Origin: Opisthocomus hoazin
Lineage: Eukaryota; Chordata; Aves; Opisthocomiformes; Opisthocomidae
Direction of reading: 5' to 3'
NCBI RefSeq assembly: GCF_030867145.1
Contig: NC_134422.1
Span: forward strand, 11,542,531 to 11,606,530
DNA: 64,000 nt
Positions 12,929 through 26,877 of this stretch are shown here, in pieces (the stretch's first letter is position 1; each line of letters starts with the position of its first letter). The position numbers and the translations under genes were made by a program. The notes beneath the pieces are model-generated. The model ran no database searches and was not told the DNA's origin. It saw only the letters and a list, made by a program, of their open reading frames with translations.

Positions 12929-15900
12929 TGGCCGGGTCCCGGCCGGGCCCGCCCGCCGCCGCGGCGGGAGGCGCAGGGCGGGAGGGAGGAGGAGAGGGAA
13001 GGGAGGGAAGGGGGGGGCCGCGGCTCGGCGCGGCGCGGCCCAGCGCGTCCCGCCCGCATGGGCCGCGCTTGGCCCCGCCGGCGGAGAGGCCGGGGAGCGG
13101 GGTGCTAGAGGCCACTCCTGCCCCGCTTCCCGCCGGGCGGGGGTGGGGGGGGGGCCGGGGGCTCCCTTCCGCTCCCCTCCTCTCCCCCCGGCCGGTCGCG
13201 GGGTTCCCCGGCCGAGCCGGCCCCGGCGCGGCGGGCCGGGAGCCGCGGGGCCAAGCAGGCCTCGGCGGGGAGGTGGGGATGGGGCCGGCGGGGCCGTCTG
13301 ACGGGCGGGCGGCCGGACAAAGGGCCGGGAGCTGCGGGCGGGCAGCGTGTCCGCGGGCCCCGTCCTGCCGGGCGGCCGTGTCCTCCCGCCGCCCGCCTCC
13401 CCATTGTTCCTGCTGTAAGACAGGTGGAGCGTGCCGGCTGCTGAAGATTTATTTCGTTTAATTTTCTTGTTTTTGAATAGCCTGCTGCGAGTCGGCTCTC
13501 GGCTGCTCGGGGGAAGGCTTTGCCGGGGTCCCCGCTCTGGCGCCGGGAGCTGCTCACAAGTGGCGGGCTGGGAGGGGGGGACCGGCAGGAGTTGGGGAGA
13601 AATTAGTTGGGCTTTAAGCGCTTGCACTTTTCGTAGTCTTTCCTCCCCCCGTTCCTGCCAGACCTCAGCTGGGATGAGTGCAGCAATGTCTGTATCAAGC
13701 TGGCTCGTAAAAAGGGAAGACATTTATGTTGCAGACGTAAATCATCTCTCTGATCACTTCGTTTTCATCAGCTATTCAGAGCAGCTGTGAGGGCTTTTGC
13801 ACAACGATAAAAAAAGTAGAGATGTGGAATCCAGTGATCGCAGCTTTAGTCTTGCTGTGAAAGTCTGCCTGGAGCATGACCTGTCTCTGCATCCATGTGA
13901 CGTTCTGGTCCAAGAAGTTTTGGGTGGGAGAGATGTCTTATTTCTGATGAGCAGCATCTTCGCCATTGATACAAGATATATGACAGAGGATTATGTTTTT
14001 CTTCTTGAATAGGATCTCAGTTGCTTTGTTTATTTGCTGTACTCACAGATTTCTGTGATACTTTACAGGCTTGCTAGGAATGTGTACCTGGGTCTGTCAT
14101 GCTTAAAGATTTTGGAGTGCCCATATCAGTTTTTGTCCCTGTAACTGGTACAACTTTCGCTGTTGTTCTCCCTGAGGTTGGTGATGCATGCCTTGTGCAG
14201 GGAAGAGGTGGAAAAATAGTGCTAACCTGTATCAATTTTTGCAGGTGTTCTTATGCTCTACCCAGAATCAGGCTAGATAAACCAAAGGTCCGATCCAGAC
14301 TGCAAATCTGTCCTGCTGTGTAAAAAGCTTGCCTGCCTTCTGGCAGTGTTAGTTTCTCAGTGTTCCGGTGTTTGGGATTCATGCATGCATCCAGTGTTAG
14401 CTGTCATCTGCAGAAGCTTTGGCTGTGCTGGGAAGCTCCAGAGGCCTGCTTTCCTGTGGATCTGGTGGGATCTGCAGACTCCTGGTACCAGGGTACAGAC
14501 AGATGCATAGCAGAGGCAGGCAGACCCCGCTTTTCTTGCGGTGATTAAGGAAAACTCTACAAAACTAATTTTTCAGTTGTGTGATTTCCTGAACACAGTT
14601 GTCATGGCCTTTCTTGATGAATGCTCAGCTGGACGTATGTGTGTATTCAGTTTCCAAAGGTATTTTCTTCGTAGCTGTTTCTGTGTGTCTGCATGCTCCT
14701 CTTTCCCAGGTGTCCATGTAGTTAGTCAGTGAGCTCATATAACTCAATAAAGCTAAAAAAGCTGAGGCTGACCTCTTGTATTTAGCTGCTGTGTGCACAT
14801 ATACTTTTTCCGTCTTCGCTCCTCAGGCTCAGGCCTGAGAGAACAGATGTATATGTAATCTATGTTTCTGTTGTTGTCCCTCCTGTCCATATGTGTTTAA
14901 TTACTACTGTATTGCAAACATATACTTTCTATGGAAAATCCCTAATATAATGGATTATGAAATCAAATCATAAGTATCTAAGTAGCTACCTGAAGAACCA
15001 CAGTGCTTAACAAAAAATTGGAAGAAAAATTACTCAGTGTGAAAAGTTATATTGCAGGCTAAATTGTTCACCTGAAGGAACACATACTTCTGCAATATTA
15101 TTATGTGGCTTCTCAGAAGATGATTTTCCCTGTCATCTCAGTGTGTACAAGTTTATTTGTATGAGGATTTAAAGCTCTGTGGAGCGTGCGTGTGTTCTAG
15201 AGACAGCTGGCGTTGTAAAACCATCGAGGTTGGAAGTTCTTACTTCCAGCTGAGAACTTCTGCGTACCAGTAATGTTAGATTTGAACTGCTAGAATACCA
15301 AGAATATATTGCTCTAGTGAAACATGGTGACAGTACAGCTAAAAGAGTCCAGCTCGCTTCTGGATGAGTTATTTGCACCACAGGTTTGATTGTGTAAATT
15401 TGCAAGTGGTGAGGTTCAGGGTATTGGTTGTTTGTGCATGGGTTTAGGTAAAACGTTTTAAAATTTATGAACTGGGAGTAAGGATTTGTTGTGTTCTAGT
15501 ATTTTGGGGATAAACAGAGTGGGATTGTCTGCTGTATCTGCTGCTGGAGATTTGTGTTGTTTTTTGTGACTAGGATCTTTGTAGAGTCTTCCTCTGGTGG
15601 GGACCACTGTGGGGGCTGTTGTCACATCATAAATATTACAAATGGAGACCTGTCTGTATGGAGCAACTTGAGGGAGTGCATCTTAACTTATCAAGACCAC
15701 TTTAAGTGCTAACTTGGGATTAAGTTTTATTTAATTTTGGCTCTCATATAAAATACATTTTTCAGTGTGAGGTAGCGAAAGTTAAATAAGAAGTAGTAAT
15801 GCTGGTATAACGTCTTTGATAAATAAACATACTACTGTTACCTTAAACATGAAACTGAGGTGTTCAACTTTCCTGTCCAAACTTAACTTGTGTATTAAAT

Positions 15901-17247
15901 GAATGGGACAAGGAATGAAAAGTAAATGCCATTGGAAATATTTTTTACTTTGAAGACTCTTAAGTGGATCTAACAGAGAAACAGATATGTTTTGTTTAAA
16001 ATAAGTACTTTTTGTGGCTTTGCTTGGCAGTTTAATGATAGATGCCTTTCAAACCAGCATCATTTATGATGAAATAGATTCAAGCCTTCAGCTTGCAGTC
16101 TGATCTGCGTAACTGAGTGTTTAAAGACAAATGAAGTCCCACAGAGTCTCCATGGATGTAAGCAGACATGGGTGTCTGCTTCTATCAGGTAGCAGGGCTG
16201 ATGTGAAGGATCAGTACTGTGATTAACTTGCACTTTAATTTGTTTGTTTTTTTGACATAAATGCTTTTGGGAAAATAGTATTTCTTGGAGTACTGAGATT
16301 CATAAAATGTTTTTTTCTTTTTTCTTTTTTTTTTCATGTCTGTATATTGGAATCTATGCAGAAACCCTTGAACTAGTATTGAGTTTATACATTTAACTTA
16401 TTGGTTTTTAACAGCTGAGACATAGCTACTGACAGGCCATGTCAGCAAAACACAGCCATTTGCTATAATATATAGCTGTACACCAAGCACAAACTTCTGC
16501 CTGACAAAAGAAAATCTATTCAGGTTTTCATGAGATATATTTTCTTTTACACAAATGCTGTTAGTTACTTTATTTCAGTACTTTCCAGTGAAGTTAAAAA
16601 CACAACTCCATCTGTTTAGCTCATTAGGACTCTATATACATTTTAAATACACATTTTTTCGTCATCTACATAGAACAGTATTTTATACATCAGCAATAAC
16701 ACTGTAAACTACACAAGTGACAATGGTTTAACCTATTTAACTTACAATTTATTGTACAAATTAAAATACAATAACATATGTGAGTGTCCCAATATTATAA
16801 GTGATTAACTTGTCTTCCCCTGACTCCATATAGAGGCATTTTTCGTATATCATTCAGCATGTTGGATAAAATATCTGGAAAAATCCGTAATGTGTTCTCA
16901 CAGAACTTGATTATAAGTGTGTCCTAAGGGGAAATTCGGTGTCTTTTAGAAAGAGTGTGGGAAGCACAACAGGCAGAAGGGTTAGAATCTGCTCATAACT
17001 TCTTCCATACTGTCAGAATTTTATTTTGGGAGATAATGTAGAGATTGATACTGCTTTTGCTCAGAAATAATTTTTAGTGTGCTCTTATGGTATTATCAGT
17101 GTGTTAATGTATTCAGGGCTATGATATCAAGAGGTAACAGTGCGAATACTGTAATACAGTTAATGTATTACTAATTTATATTACTTCATGATTTCATCGC
17201 ACTTTGGAAAACAGCAAGACATAACTCTTTAACAGGCTATGTATATT

Positions 17248-17290
17248 GGCCTGATCCTGCAATTGATATACTCTACTGGCATATTCGTAT
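17248..17290. repeat. Relic of old palindromic repeat
   Basis: It begins 'ggcctgatcctgcaatt', the same terminal phrase as the relic near 9,345 and a match to the widespread sauropsid palindromic repeat. Only the terminal part is recognisable. Confidence 0.35.
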
Positions 17291-20099
17291 TACAGTGTCT
17301 GCATCTTGTCACAGTTTGTGCAGAAAACTTTAAGACAGTACTGTCTAATTCTTCCCTTATGACTAGGATGACATTTTTATAAGCGCAGAATTAAACAGTC
17401 TGATGATAAAATGAAATCTGTGTGGGAAGAAGTTCCAACCTGTGAACAGCAGTAGGGTATAATTTATGAACAGCCTATCAAATACAAACTGTCTAGATCC
17501 TTTGCACTGGGAAAAAAACCCCAAAAAAACGAAACCAAAAATCAAGGTGCCTGTAAAATGCCTGTAAAACAAGATAATTTCTTGATATAACACATGATGT
17601 TACTAATATGTAAAGATGTAGTGATACCTGTGTAAGTGAGCTCAGATATGAGGCTCATAAGTCTTCTGCTCTAAAATTGTTTCAAGTGGCAGCTACATCT
17701 ATAAGGTAAAAAGCTGCCATTCATAAAAGTTTTGACAAGTATCTTAACATTTTTGTAATAATTTCCCATGAAGTCTGTATGAACTTTTACTACTTATGTA
17801 CCTCAAAATGAATGTAAAAGACATCGTTAGAAAGGTTGACAATGCCAGTAACGTCATGACCAGGTCATGTTACCTTAGTGCAAGAGGTGAAGTGAGAAAT
17901 ATTGTTGCTGGGCAGATTTGCCATAGCCATATGTTCACTAGCAGTATTTAAGAAAGGGGAAACAAATGTCTTTTTATACTCTCTAAATTATAACTGCTAC
18001 GCGATTACCCTGAAAATTTGTTAGATTTTTTTCTGTTGTTTGGATTAGATTTGAAATAGGAAAATGATGATATGCTCCTAAAAAGTATGTGTGCATATGT
18101 ATGTGTGTTTATGTAAAACACTTGTAGCATGTATTTATGATGATGTCTGGCCTAAAGCTCTAGTCATCAAGTATGAGAAATGTTCAGCATAAAATGAAGT
18201 TTATTTTGCCAAACAATAAGCAGCATGTTATGCGGGTTAGCTGCCTGGGATGTAGCTGTGATCTGTAGTTCACTGGGAAGGGGCAAAGCAAGTAAGCAAC
18301 TTCTAAATTCACCGGCTTTCTGCAGGCATCCTTTGGTAGTGAAAACTATTCAGCCTTGCTTTCAGCAAGTGAATCTGTAGTATTGCATTGCAAACATTCT
18401 TCAGTTTTGTAAAGGAAGGGGAGAAGGGAGCAAAATAAGTATTAAAGCCAAGAAATGAGGACATTTTCACAGGATCCATGGGTGATTTTTTTAGTCTGTA
18501 AGTATTATAACAGTCAGTATTTCCAGATGCAGTGGATGATTTCAGAGTTTCTCAAAGAAGAGTGCTCTGAAGCAAATTATGGGCTCTGTTGCTGTCCTCC
18601 TGAAGTATGATTCTCCTCTGGTTTTGACCACATACACAATGGTTCCTAACATAGGTCACTGTTATATGTGAGTCTTTGTCAGATGAAATATATGTGAGAT
18701 GGGCGACAATTGTCAGGCTGTTAAGTTGGGTCATTTATAGCACTGAGCATTTCTAGATACAACAGTAACTATAAAAAAAACCCATAATAAGAAATGTTCT
18801 CATTTTGTGGCCTTGAAGTTTCTTTTAACAAAGAAGTTCTTCATGAAGCATTGGTAAACTCAACCAACTCCCTTTTTTGCTAGAGTAGTCTTACGTTTCT
18901 TACCTTTAAGAAAATTTCTGTATTGACCATAGTAGATGAACGGCAGAGGGGGGTGGTCAGTGGTACCAAGGTGTGATACAATTATTTTAGACCACAGTCA
19001 CTTGCAAATTTTCTAGACCTGTCCATGCCATTTTGGTTTTCAACTTACCTTTTGACCTTACAACCATTTTGGGGAGTAAAATCTAGTGTGAAGCTGCCCT
19101 GTGTGAAAGTTGTTTTAACAATATCAATCAAAAATGCATCATTCATATGGGAGAAAGGCTGCTGTCATCCCTCAAGGAAGAAAGCTTTATTAGGCTGCTG
19201 TTTGCAGGAGCTTCCTCTGTCACTGGTGAACATGAGGATTATACTCTCTGATGAATTTTCATCTGAGTCAGCAAAAAAATGTGAAAGTTACGGATTGTCT
19301 TCTGGGGATTGGGAAAGCTTGTATTGTTAAGGGGTGTAAGGAAGTAAGGGAAAGCTGCTTGGCTTTAATGTTGCTGTTTCCTGGTAGAGGTTATGAAGTT
19401 TGCTTTATAAATGATTTGTAGAAAAGAATTTTTATGTTTTTAAAATGTATTTTTTATGGTTACCATTTATACCCAACGTGAAATTAAGGGATTGGGAAGG
19501 GGAATACAATAGGCCTTATAGAAAAGGAGCATGCAGAGGGTGATCATCCAGTTGTCACAGTATATTGCTTGAACATGCAGAATAGGTGGCGATCTGTAGA
19601 CAAAACCAGTGGTCTTGTTGTCTTAATATAACAGTTAAAAGTGGAGCATGCAAACCAGGGGTGTTCAGGCTTTTCGGAGCTTTGAGTGTGAGTTTACTGT
19701 CACTTTTCAAGGAGCAGCAACATAAAAGGACAAACTGACAGAAAACCTGCCCTCTCAGTTCTTTACATGACCTTGCAGGTTACTGTCTAGTGATTCTTTG
19801 TGTTGTCCGTGGCTTACATTCTGTATAGGTCACAGGACAGGCATGAGGTTTCCACAGTTGTGATGATGAGAGTGTGGCTGCATATCCAGAAGGCATGGGA
19901 TCTGTTGTAGTTACGTGTTACATGCCTAAAATTTCCTGTAATGTTAGGCAACTCTTCACTTCCCATCTTTGGTTGGGCACAAGTTCAGCAAAGCGGTCTT
20001 GGCTCTAGTGCTTGCATCTTGGGCGCCTGAGATTGTTGCCGTGTTACCTATGGGACACATCTGTGCATTGAGGGAACCTAGGTGAGCGCAGCTGTGTCA

Positions 20100-20972
20100 G
20101 CGCCTAACACCAAACTGGGCGGGAGCGTCTGCTTCAGGGTAGGAAGGCTCTGTAGAGGGATCTGGACAGGCTGGGGCCAAGGCCAATCGTGTGAGGTTCA
20201 ACAAGGCCAAGTGCTGGGTCCTGCACTTCAATCACAACAACCCCATGCAACGCTACAGGCTTGGGGAGGAGTGGCTGGAAAGCTGCCCAGTGGAAAAAGA
20301 TCTTGGGGTGTTGGTTGACAGCCAGCTGAACATGAACTGGCAGCATGCCCAGGTGGCCAAGGAGGCCAGCAGCATCCTGGCTTGTGTCAGGAAGAGTGTG
20401 GCCACCAGGACTGGGGAATTAACTGTCCCCTGTACTCAGCACTGGTGAGGCCGCACCTCCAATACTGTGTTCAGTTTTGGGTCCCTCACTACAAGAAGGA
20501 CATTGAGTTGCTGGAGCGTGTCCAGAGAAGGGCAGCAAGGCTGGTGACGGGTCTGGAGAACAAGTCTTAGGAGGAGCGGCTGAGGGAGCTGGGGCTGTTT
20601 AGTCTGGAGAAGAGGAGACTGAGGGGAGACCTTATCGCTCTCTACAACTACCTGAAATGAGGTTGTAGTGAGGCGGGTGTTGGTCTCTTCTCCCAGGTAA
20701 CTAGCGACAGGACAAGAGGCAATGGCCTCAAGTTGCATCAGGGGAGGTTTAGACTGGATATCAGGAAAAATTTCTTTACTGAAAGAGTGGTCAGGCATTG
20801 GACCAGACTGCCCAGGGAGGTGGTGGAGTCACCATCCCTGATGGTGTTAAAAAAACGTGTAGATATGGCACTTGGGGATGTGGTTTGGCAGGCATGGTGG
20901 TGTTGAGTTGATGGTTGGACTTGATGATCTTAGAGGTCTTTTCCAACCTTAATGATTCTGTGATTCTGTGAT
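20100..20972 (+). mobile_element. CR1 LINE, 5'-truncated, sense orientation
   Basis: About 870 bases of the CR1 3' end. The upstream part translates into the C-terminal portion of the CR1 ORF2 reverse transcriptase: residues resembling [16 protein letters not shown] are followed, after a frame change near 20,440, by a [15 protein letters not shown] motif. The frame ends at a TAG around 20,570, followed by the conserved 3' UTR ('tttagtctggagaagaggag', 'ttccaacctt'). It finishes with the gattctgt octamer tail at 20,955-20,972. The 5' truncation, frameshift and stops make it non-autonomous. It is intronic and in the same orientation as ZNF148. Confidence 0.93.
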
Positions 20973-23900
20973 CAGCAAGTTGAGGGCTTGAGACTCTTAA
21001 CACAATTAGACGAGTAAATAATATCTGGAAAGCAGACCATAAACACAGGACATGCTGGGTTTTTCTTTTACCAAAATCCTGTTAGAATATTTTCTGACTT
21101 TACAGATTGGTTTGCTGCTTGCTTAGTAATTTGGGTTGCATTGGATGTATTTCACTAAGACTTGGCTTCCTCATGAAGTTATTTGACTGCAGGTTCTCAG
21201 AAGTTTCAGACCTGTTTGGGATAGTAGCTCTGAATTATTGGCCTGTGAGTTAATGGCATGAAGAAGCTTCAAGATTTTTGTTCCTAATAATAGTAGGAGT
21301 TGTTATAAACATGAATTGTATCTTTTGATCAATCTGATTTTTTGTTTTAGTGTATTCTAGCACTTAATTAGCAAGAATTAGCTGCAGGATGCCAAAGTCA
21401 TTGAGGTAGAATCCAATTTCCACAGTCCTTTTATTCAAGAGGGCACAATCCTGAGAAGTCTGAGTTTTATTTTTTGGATTATTTTCAATGTTAGTTCATG
21501 GGCCAGGATATCTGTGTTATTATTGCTCTTATAAAATGGCTTCTAGACATCTCATGTTTTGGCTTGCCTTGATCTCAAAATGGGCTTAAGTGCTTTAAAA
21601 TTATTTGAGAAATGTAAAACTATAATGAGGAGTAATCACCTTGGGGTATGTGATAGAAATCAGCGGGATTCCTTGCTCATACCATTCTCAGAGTGTCAAG
21701 GTGAAGAGTCACCTGGAAGTTCTTGTTGGGATTGTAGGTAGTCTTTTGAAGAGGATACGCTGCAGAAGCACACTGGATTTAGGAGTTACTTGATTGGACT
21801 TTTTTCCTCGTTTGGAGAGAGGATCAGGCGGATTGAAAGAGGCTGATTTACAATTCTGGAATTTTATGTAAGTGGGATAGGAATAGTTCTTAGTTGATTT
21901 AATCTGACCACAAATGTTGGTTATCAGCAGGGAGATGGCGGATTTGTTGCAGCAAAGTGGAAAAAAAAACCTAACTGTGTAGAAGTGCACTCTTAAAAGA
22001 CTTTTTTGTTGTCTTGGCAAATGTACATGGTCTGTAACATGCCTGTGTTCCAAGAGGAGGTTTTGAGAAAATGACCTAGTAGCTCACTTCCATGAATTTA
22101 GAGTTCATTTCTGCTCCTTCCCCCTCTGGCTGATTTCACACTGTCTTTAAATCCTAGCACGTGTCCATTTATGTGCTGACTCTTCTGCCTAGTCTTGATG
22201 AAGGTGCTTGATACTGTTCTGATGCTGTTGTAGCAGAGTGCTGGTTAGGCCACAACAATCCCTGACTCCACTGATGGTAATTGCTTCTTGGGTGCCCCGT
22301 TCATAACTGCTTGAATACTTTGCAGAACACTGACAGATGGTTTTTTTGTTCGCTGTTGGTCAGTGGTCTCCCTAATGGTGTGTTGCAAGATCCTCTGCTC
22401 CTTGTTTTTCATCATGCATTAAAGGAAAGAGAGGGGTACCACCAGAACATGCTGACCGAGATGCTGCTTCTAGTGATAACTAAATCATTGTTACTTCACC
22501 GTTTTTATATTCTTACTCAGTTGCCATCTCTGAAGGGTCCAAACACCTTACGGAAATGTCTTGTGCATTGTGGTTACTGTCAGCTGTGATTCTTTTCCTC
22601 AGGGGATTATTATATGGGCTTATTTTTTCTATCGACAGTGTTAGGTGTGTGTGGCTTTGTGTTAGCGAAGTGAAGCAGATATTTATGTGCTTGAAGTAGT
22701 TTATTTTCTATGTTTGATGTTTAGTTTTGTAATATTTGTTTGCTCGGTGTATTAATCTTGTGGAATAGGTCCCTGAAAGGCCTTTATTTTATTGTAGGTA
22801 GGGTAGACTTAGGGCGTTTGAGGAGTGGAGTGAAGCAGTCAGCTGCTTCACTGCTTCTGTAATCTGCGTCTTTGAGCTTTAGGAAGGGCTCTTTCTTATC
22901 TCTGGCCCAGTGCACTGGTGGCTTTGAAAGATGGCCACTGAAGGTAACACTTTGGTATTTGAAAAACAATGTTGAAAGCATAGAATTTGCTTGGTCTGCC
23001 TGCAGTGAGTCTTTTACTAAAGAGGTATTCATTCTGTCATCTTTTGGACTAATTGGATTTTTTGAGGTTACTGTTCCATGCGTAGGTGAAGGGTATGTTT
23101 GAAACACAGCTGAAATGCAATAAATATATGTTAAAAACAAAGTTACACTGGGATATGACACTGCCTCCTCAGCAGGTTTACGTGGGAAAATGTTCCTTGC
23201 TAGTACAATCATGTGAAAAGGTAGTCTGCAGAGCGCCAAGGATGTTTCTCAGAACTTCTTTCTAGATGTTACACAGAATGTATTCTTACCCTGAATAAGT
23301 TTACTATAACGAAATTAGGGGAAAAAAAAAGTATGCTTAGTGCATGCCAGTCTCCTAAAATCGAAATTGCAGCTTTGGAGAATGGTTCATGTATTCTAAA
23401 ACACTTGTGTTGCCCTCACAGCCTTAGAGCCCGTTTTGAAATAGTGCTTGCAAATACTCAAGTGAGATCTAGAAACATTGCCTGTAAGCATGTCCTCTGT
23501 AAGATCTGTTTTATATCCATTATCCATGTCCTTCTTACCTATGGTTTAGATTACTGTTGGCATTTTCTGAAAGTTTTCCTTATGCTGTCATGTATGTAAA
23601 TGAGGGATGTCTTCCAGAATCTCTGAGACCGCTTTCACTGCTAACTTCACATCTTTTGGATCAAAACCTGCTTGATTATACTTCTGTTAGCTTATTGTCC
23701 AATGTTATTTAGTCTGCATGGACATATTAAGTAATTGGCTTGATATTTTCTGTAATGACTCTTTTTCTTTAGTGCATGTACACTGCCTTTTAGAAAACAA
23801 TGAAGCTGAAGTGAAGCTATTACAGGCATGAAAACCATGCTCTTAGAAGAGCAGTTTTAGGTATAAGTCAGGCATGCAAGCGCTAAAATGGCACTACTGA

Positions 23901-24269
23901 GCTTTACCTATGCCACTTTAATTTTGCCATCCTAAGTGTATGCACATCACTATATTACTAATATATTACACCTTAATATTATATTGTAGTCTTCTGTGAT
24001 ACATGAGCACAATATTCCCCCCCCCGAGAAGCCCATACCTGTTTGAACGTACAGGCTACATGCTGCTCATTGAGTAAGCAGCTGCTCTGTAATTTGCTAT
24101 CTTCTCATTGCATAACGTGTGTTCTCCGACTATGCTTTGCTTAATCCTGCTCTGAAGGTGGAAAGAATGTATTTCTTTGTGAAATTTCTGTCACGTTTCT
24201 CAGTAGGTTTGTGAGGCCCTCAGAGATAGTTCCTACTGCTCTCTTCACACCTAGATCCTAGGTGGGTCA

Positions 24270-24400
24270 TTGCCCCTACTTTGGAGCCAAGGAAGTGGAA
24301 ATACAGGGTGGGGAATGATTTGCCAAGGTAACAGACTTGTCCAGCAGCAGTGGCAGAGCTGAGAAAAGCAGCCAGATCTCTTAAAGTTCTGTTTCAACAT
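24270..24400 (+). mobile_element. MIR-like ancient SINE relic
   Basis: The stretch around 'ggcagagctgagaaaagca' preceded by a 'tgccaaggtaacagac' phrase matches the order of the conserved core of MIR and related CORE-SINE families: the ...tttgccaaggt...cagcagtggcagagctg... signature. It is strongly diverged and lacks clear ends. An unrelated chance match is possible but the ordered phrases make that less likely. Confidence 0.45.
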
Positions 24401-25337
24401 CATGGTGGTAACCAGTGTTTCTTCAGTCTTGCTGTCATGCTTACCTTTTCTTGATGCCAGTTGTACCTTTCCATGCTCCCGTTCCTCCAGTGATTCTCCA
24501 CCAAAGTGGCTGCTCTGTGTGAACTGGAAACGTGCTGGCTGGTTGTGCTTTCTGATCAGTGACTATGGCCCAGGAGAGGCCAGGCCCCTCTCGCCCACCT
24601 TCTCGAAGTAGCTGCGTAAGTAAGTGACGTGGGCTTGCCTTTCCATCTTACATGTGCCACCTTCTTCCCTCAGGAGCTGTGCTGGCTGCAGGAATGAGAG
24701 CACTGTAGACTGATTAGTTCGCCCTTGTGACCTATATTGAACGTCACTCATTCTTACAAGTATTTCAGTGTGCCTCGGGGAAAGGAAATGGACGCTTCTT
24801 AATTTATGGTTGGAGAATTGATGCCTGGGAGTAAGATGAAAACTTGTGTTTGGTGTGGATGTCCACTGAACTCTTCAAGAGTTTTATTATTTTCTTTTTT
24901 TTTTTCTTTGAAGAATATACATCGTTGCATCCATCTTTGTATTTTCAAAGTATTGCTGTCATTGATTTAATTGCGACATTGAGTACTCAGCATTTAGGGT
25001 AAATCTGACCCAGATGTGTCAGGGTAAGCACCCAGAAAATCAGGAAAGTACAATTATTGATCGCCTATTTTTAAAAAAACATTTGGTAGACATGGCTTGT
25101 GTAGACTTGTGTAAGATCTCTGACAGGGTCAAGGATAGGATCCTATTTTGCAAGATAATGTTCGTCTGCTTAAATGGTCTTGAGTTTCTTTTCCTGCTGT
25201 TTGTGTCTTGTTTACACGTGTTTCAGCCCTTGCAACAAATGGAGCAAGGATATTACAAACTATCGCACTGATCTCACCTATTTCTGTGGAGCAGTTCCAT
25301 CCAATGTGCTGAAGGAAATGATGCTTTGTAGAAAAAG

Positions 25338-25339
<2 letters not shown>

Positions 25340-25379
<40 letters not shown>
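25340..25379 (+). repeat. (CA)n-(TA)n microsatellite
   Basis: About 15 CA units (25,341-25,370) pass directly into five TA units. It is intronic and likely polymorphic. Confidence 0.95.
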
Positions 25380-26310
25380 GATTTTTTAATAATAAAAAAA
25401 AGGTCACAGTGCCAATATGCTAGAGAGGCGAATTCAGGTGAACCAAGGAACCTTATCGTGGGAGTCCCTGAAACTTCTGTATGGTTGCATGCAACTTCTT
25501 GTATTCTCCCAGGGCGTTTAGCGTATAATGTTCCAAGGATATTTAAAAAGCAATCTGGAGAGAAACACCAGAAATTCTGTTATGCATACATATATACAGA
25601 CCTTTGCCATTTGGGCCAGTAGGGTAACTGAAAGCAACAGCAGGTTGTCATCTCCTGTAAAACAGCGCTAGCGTAGTGCTAGTGACAAGGAGAGATGCTT
25701 CGCGGATATTTGCAGATAGTAGAGGAGTGGTGAGACCCAGGAATTTCTCCAAGGAATTTAAGGGCTTGTAAAAAAAGAAAAAGTCACAGTTTTTAAAAAG
25801 CAACATATTTTTCTTTTCTGTTTATTTTGGAGGTGAAATTATATGAGATGGGCTGCGACAGTTGGGCTGTGAATGCTGAACAGGGAGGGGCCTGCTCCCG
25901 CACCTTGCTTAGAGCTGCTTCTGACACACTCTCTTGTGGTAAATTGAGTCAGGAATTTTTTTGGCAAAAAATTAATAACTGAAAAAAAAAATTATTTTTA
26001 CCAAGCTGATGGACTGCGTAAACCAGTATGTCTTTAGATGAGCATCAGAGTGGGCACAAAAGGTAGGGTGAGCTCTCACAGTTAGGAGGAGGGAGCTGGG
26101 TTAGCCCTTTCTGTGACAGTTAGCTGTTAGATTGGCTCAGCTATGTCATGTAACTGCCTTGTTATCAATACTGAAAGAAAAAAACTTTTGATGCATGATC
26201 TGAAGTATTTTTATAACTATTCAGCTGGAGACATGCTTGTGATACACGAAATTTCTCAGAAATTTAACCAGTTGGACTGAAGTTATAAACTGCTGTAAGT
26301 ATGTGGAAGA

Positions 26311-26356
26311 TGCTGGCTTTACAGGTAGTGCTTTGCTGGCTTTACGTGTAGTGCTT
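26311..26356 (+). repeat. 23-bp tandem duplication
   Basis: Two adjacent copies of a 23-base unit beginning 'tgctggctttac', differing at two positions. It is a simple local duplication in an intron. Confidence 0.85.
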
Positions 26357-26773
26357 TCTTTCCTGCATAGAAATTTCATCGGAAGTTGTTGGAGTGAGCA
26401 CTTTTGAGTGCCTGAGTCGCATAGTGTAAGGGCAGCAATTCTGCGTTGGTCTTTTGCGGTTTACTATACATGGGTAGAAATTTCCATATAAATTCTCAAA
26501 ATGTTTTCTAGTAGTTTATATTTTAGTGCCACAAAATCAGTGGGCGCTTTTTCCGGATAAAGAGTAACCTTGTCTGTGGCTTTTGGAATATGTAAAGTAT
26601 GTTTGCTACACTGATGACATGCCTGTGGATTTTGACATGTAACTGTGACTTTGTTAATGTAGTATCGAAAGCTTTCCAGTACACATTTGATATTAGATTA
26701 CAGTTATACTGGCGACGATCTAATACTGATTTTGGGATAATCAAGGTGGCAAAGATTTTGACGCATGGATAAT

Positions 26774-26877
26774 TTTATGCACGATAAGTAGATTTTCTGT
26801 GAGTAATCCTGTTGATTGTAATAGGACTATTCACAGCTCAGTCTGAGTGTAAATCTTTGCGGAATCGGGCCCTGTAC
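26774..26877. repeat. Relic of old palindromic MITE-like repeat
   Basis: It contains 'gagtaatcctgttgattgta' followed by 'ataggactattcaca' and 'ctttgcggaatcgggccc'. This is the order of the central palindrome (…gtagtcccattgacttcaatgggactac…) and terminal phrase of the common sauropsid repeat. Parts of both arms are recognisable, so this is the best-preserved copy in the window. Confidence 0.5.

Larger units (their letters stand above)
12030..13430 (+). promoter_or_regulatory. CpG island with probable ZNF148 promoter
   Basis: About 1.4 kb of very GC-rich sequence dense in CpG, in sharp contrast to the AT-rich flanks. It contains GC-box-like motifs (gggcgggg-type and their complements) and I see no TATA box. 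That is the usual architecture of a broadly expressed gene's promoter. It includes homopolymer and pentamer/hexamer tracts (G10 at 12,311; C13 at 12,336; CGGCT repeats at 12,497; GGGAGC repeats at 12,905). It is the only CpG island upstream of the ZNF148 coding exons in this window. The transcription start cannot be fixed from sequence alone. The long ORFs on both strands here are a by-product of GC richness. Confidence 0.75.

Noticed and set aside
12674..13723. 349-codon minus-strand ORF in the CpG island, with other long frames (e.g. + 11,922-12,896)
   Set aside because: Pro/Arg/Ala/Gly-rich composition on both strands at once, as arises by chance when GC-rich DNA lacks stop codons. No domain recognised.
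20082..20798. Several overlapping ORFs on both strands
   Set aside because: All lie in the CR1 LINE. The + frames are remnants of its reverse transcriptase and the others are shadows.
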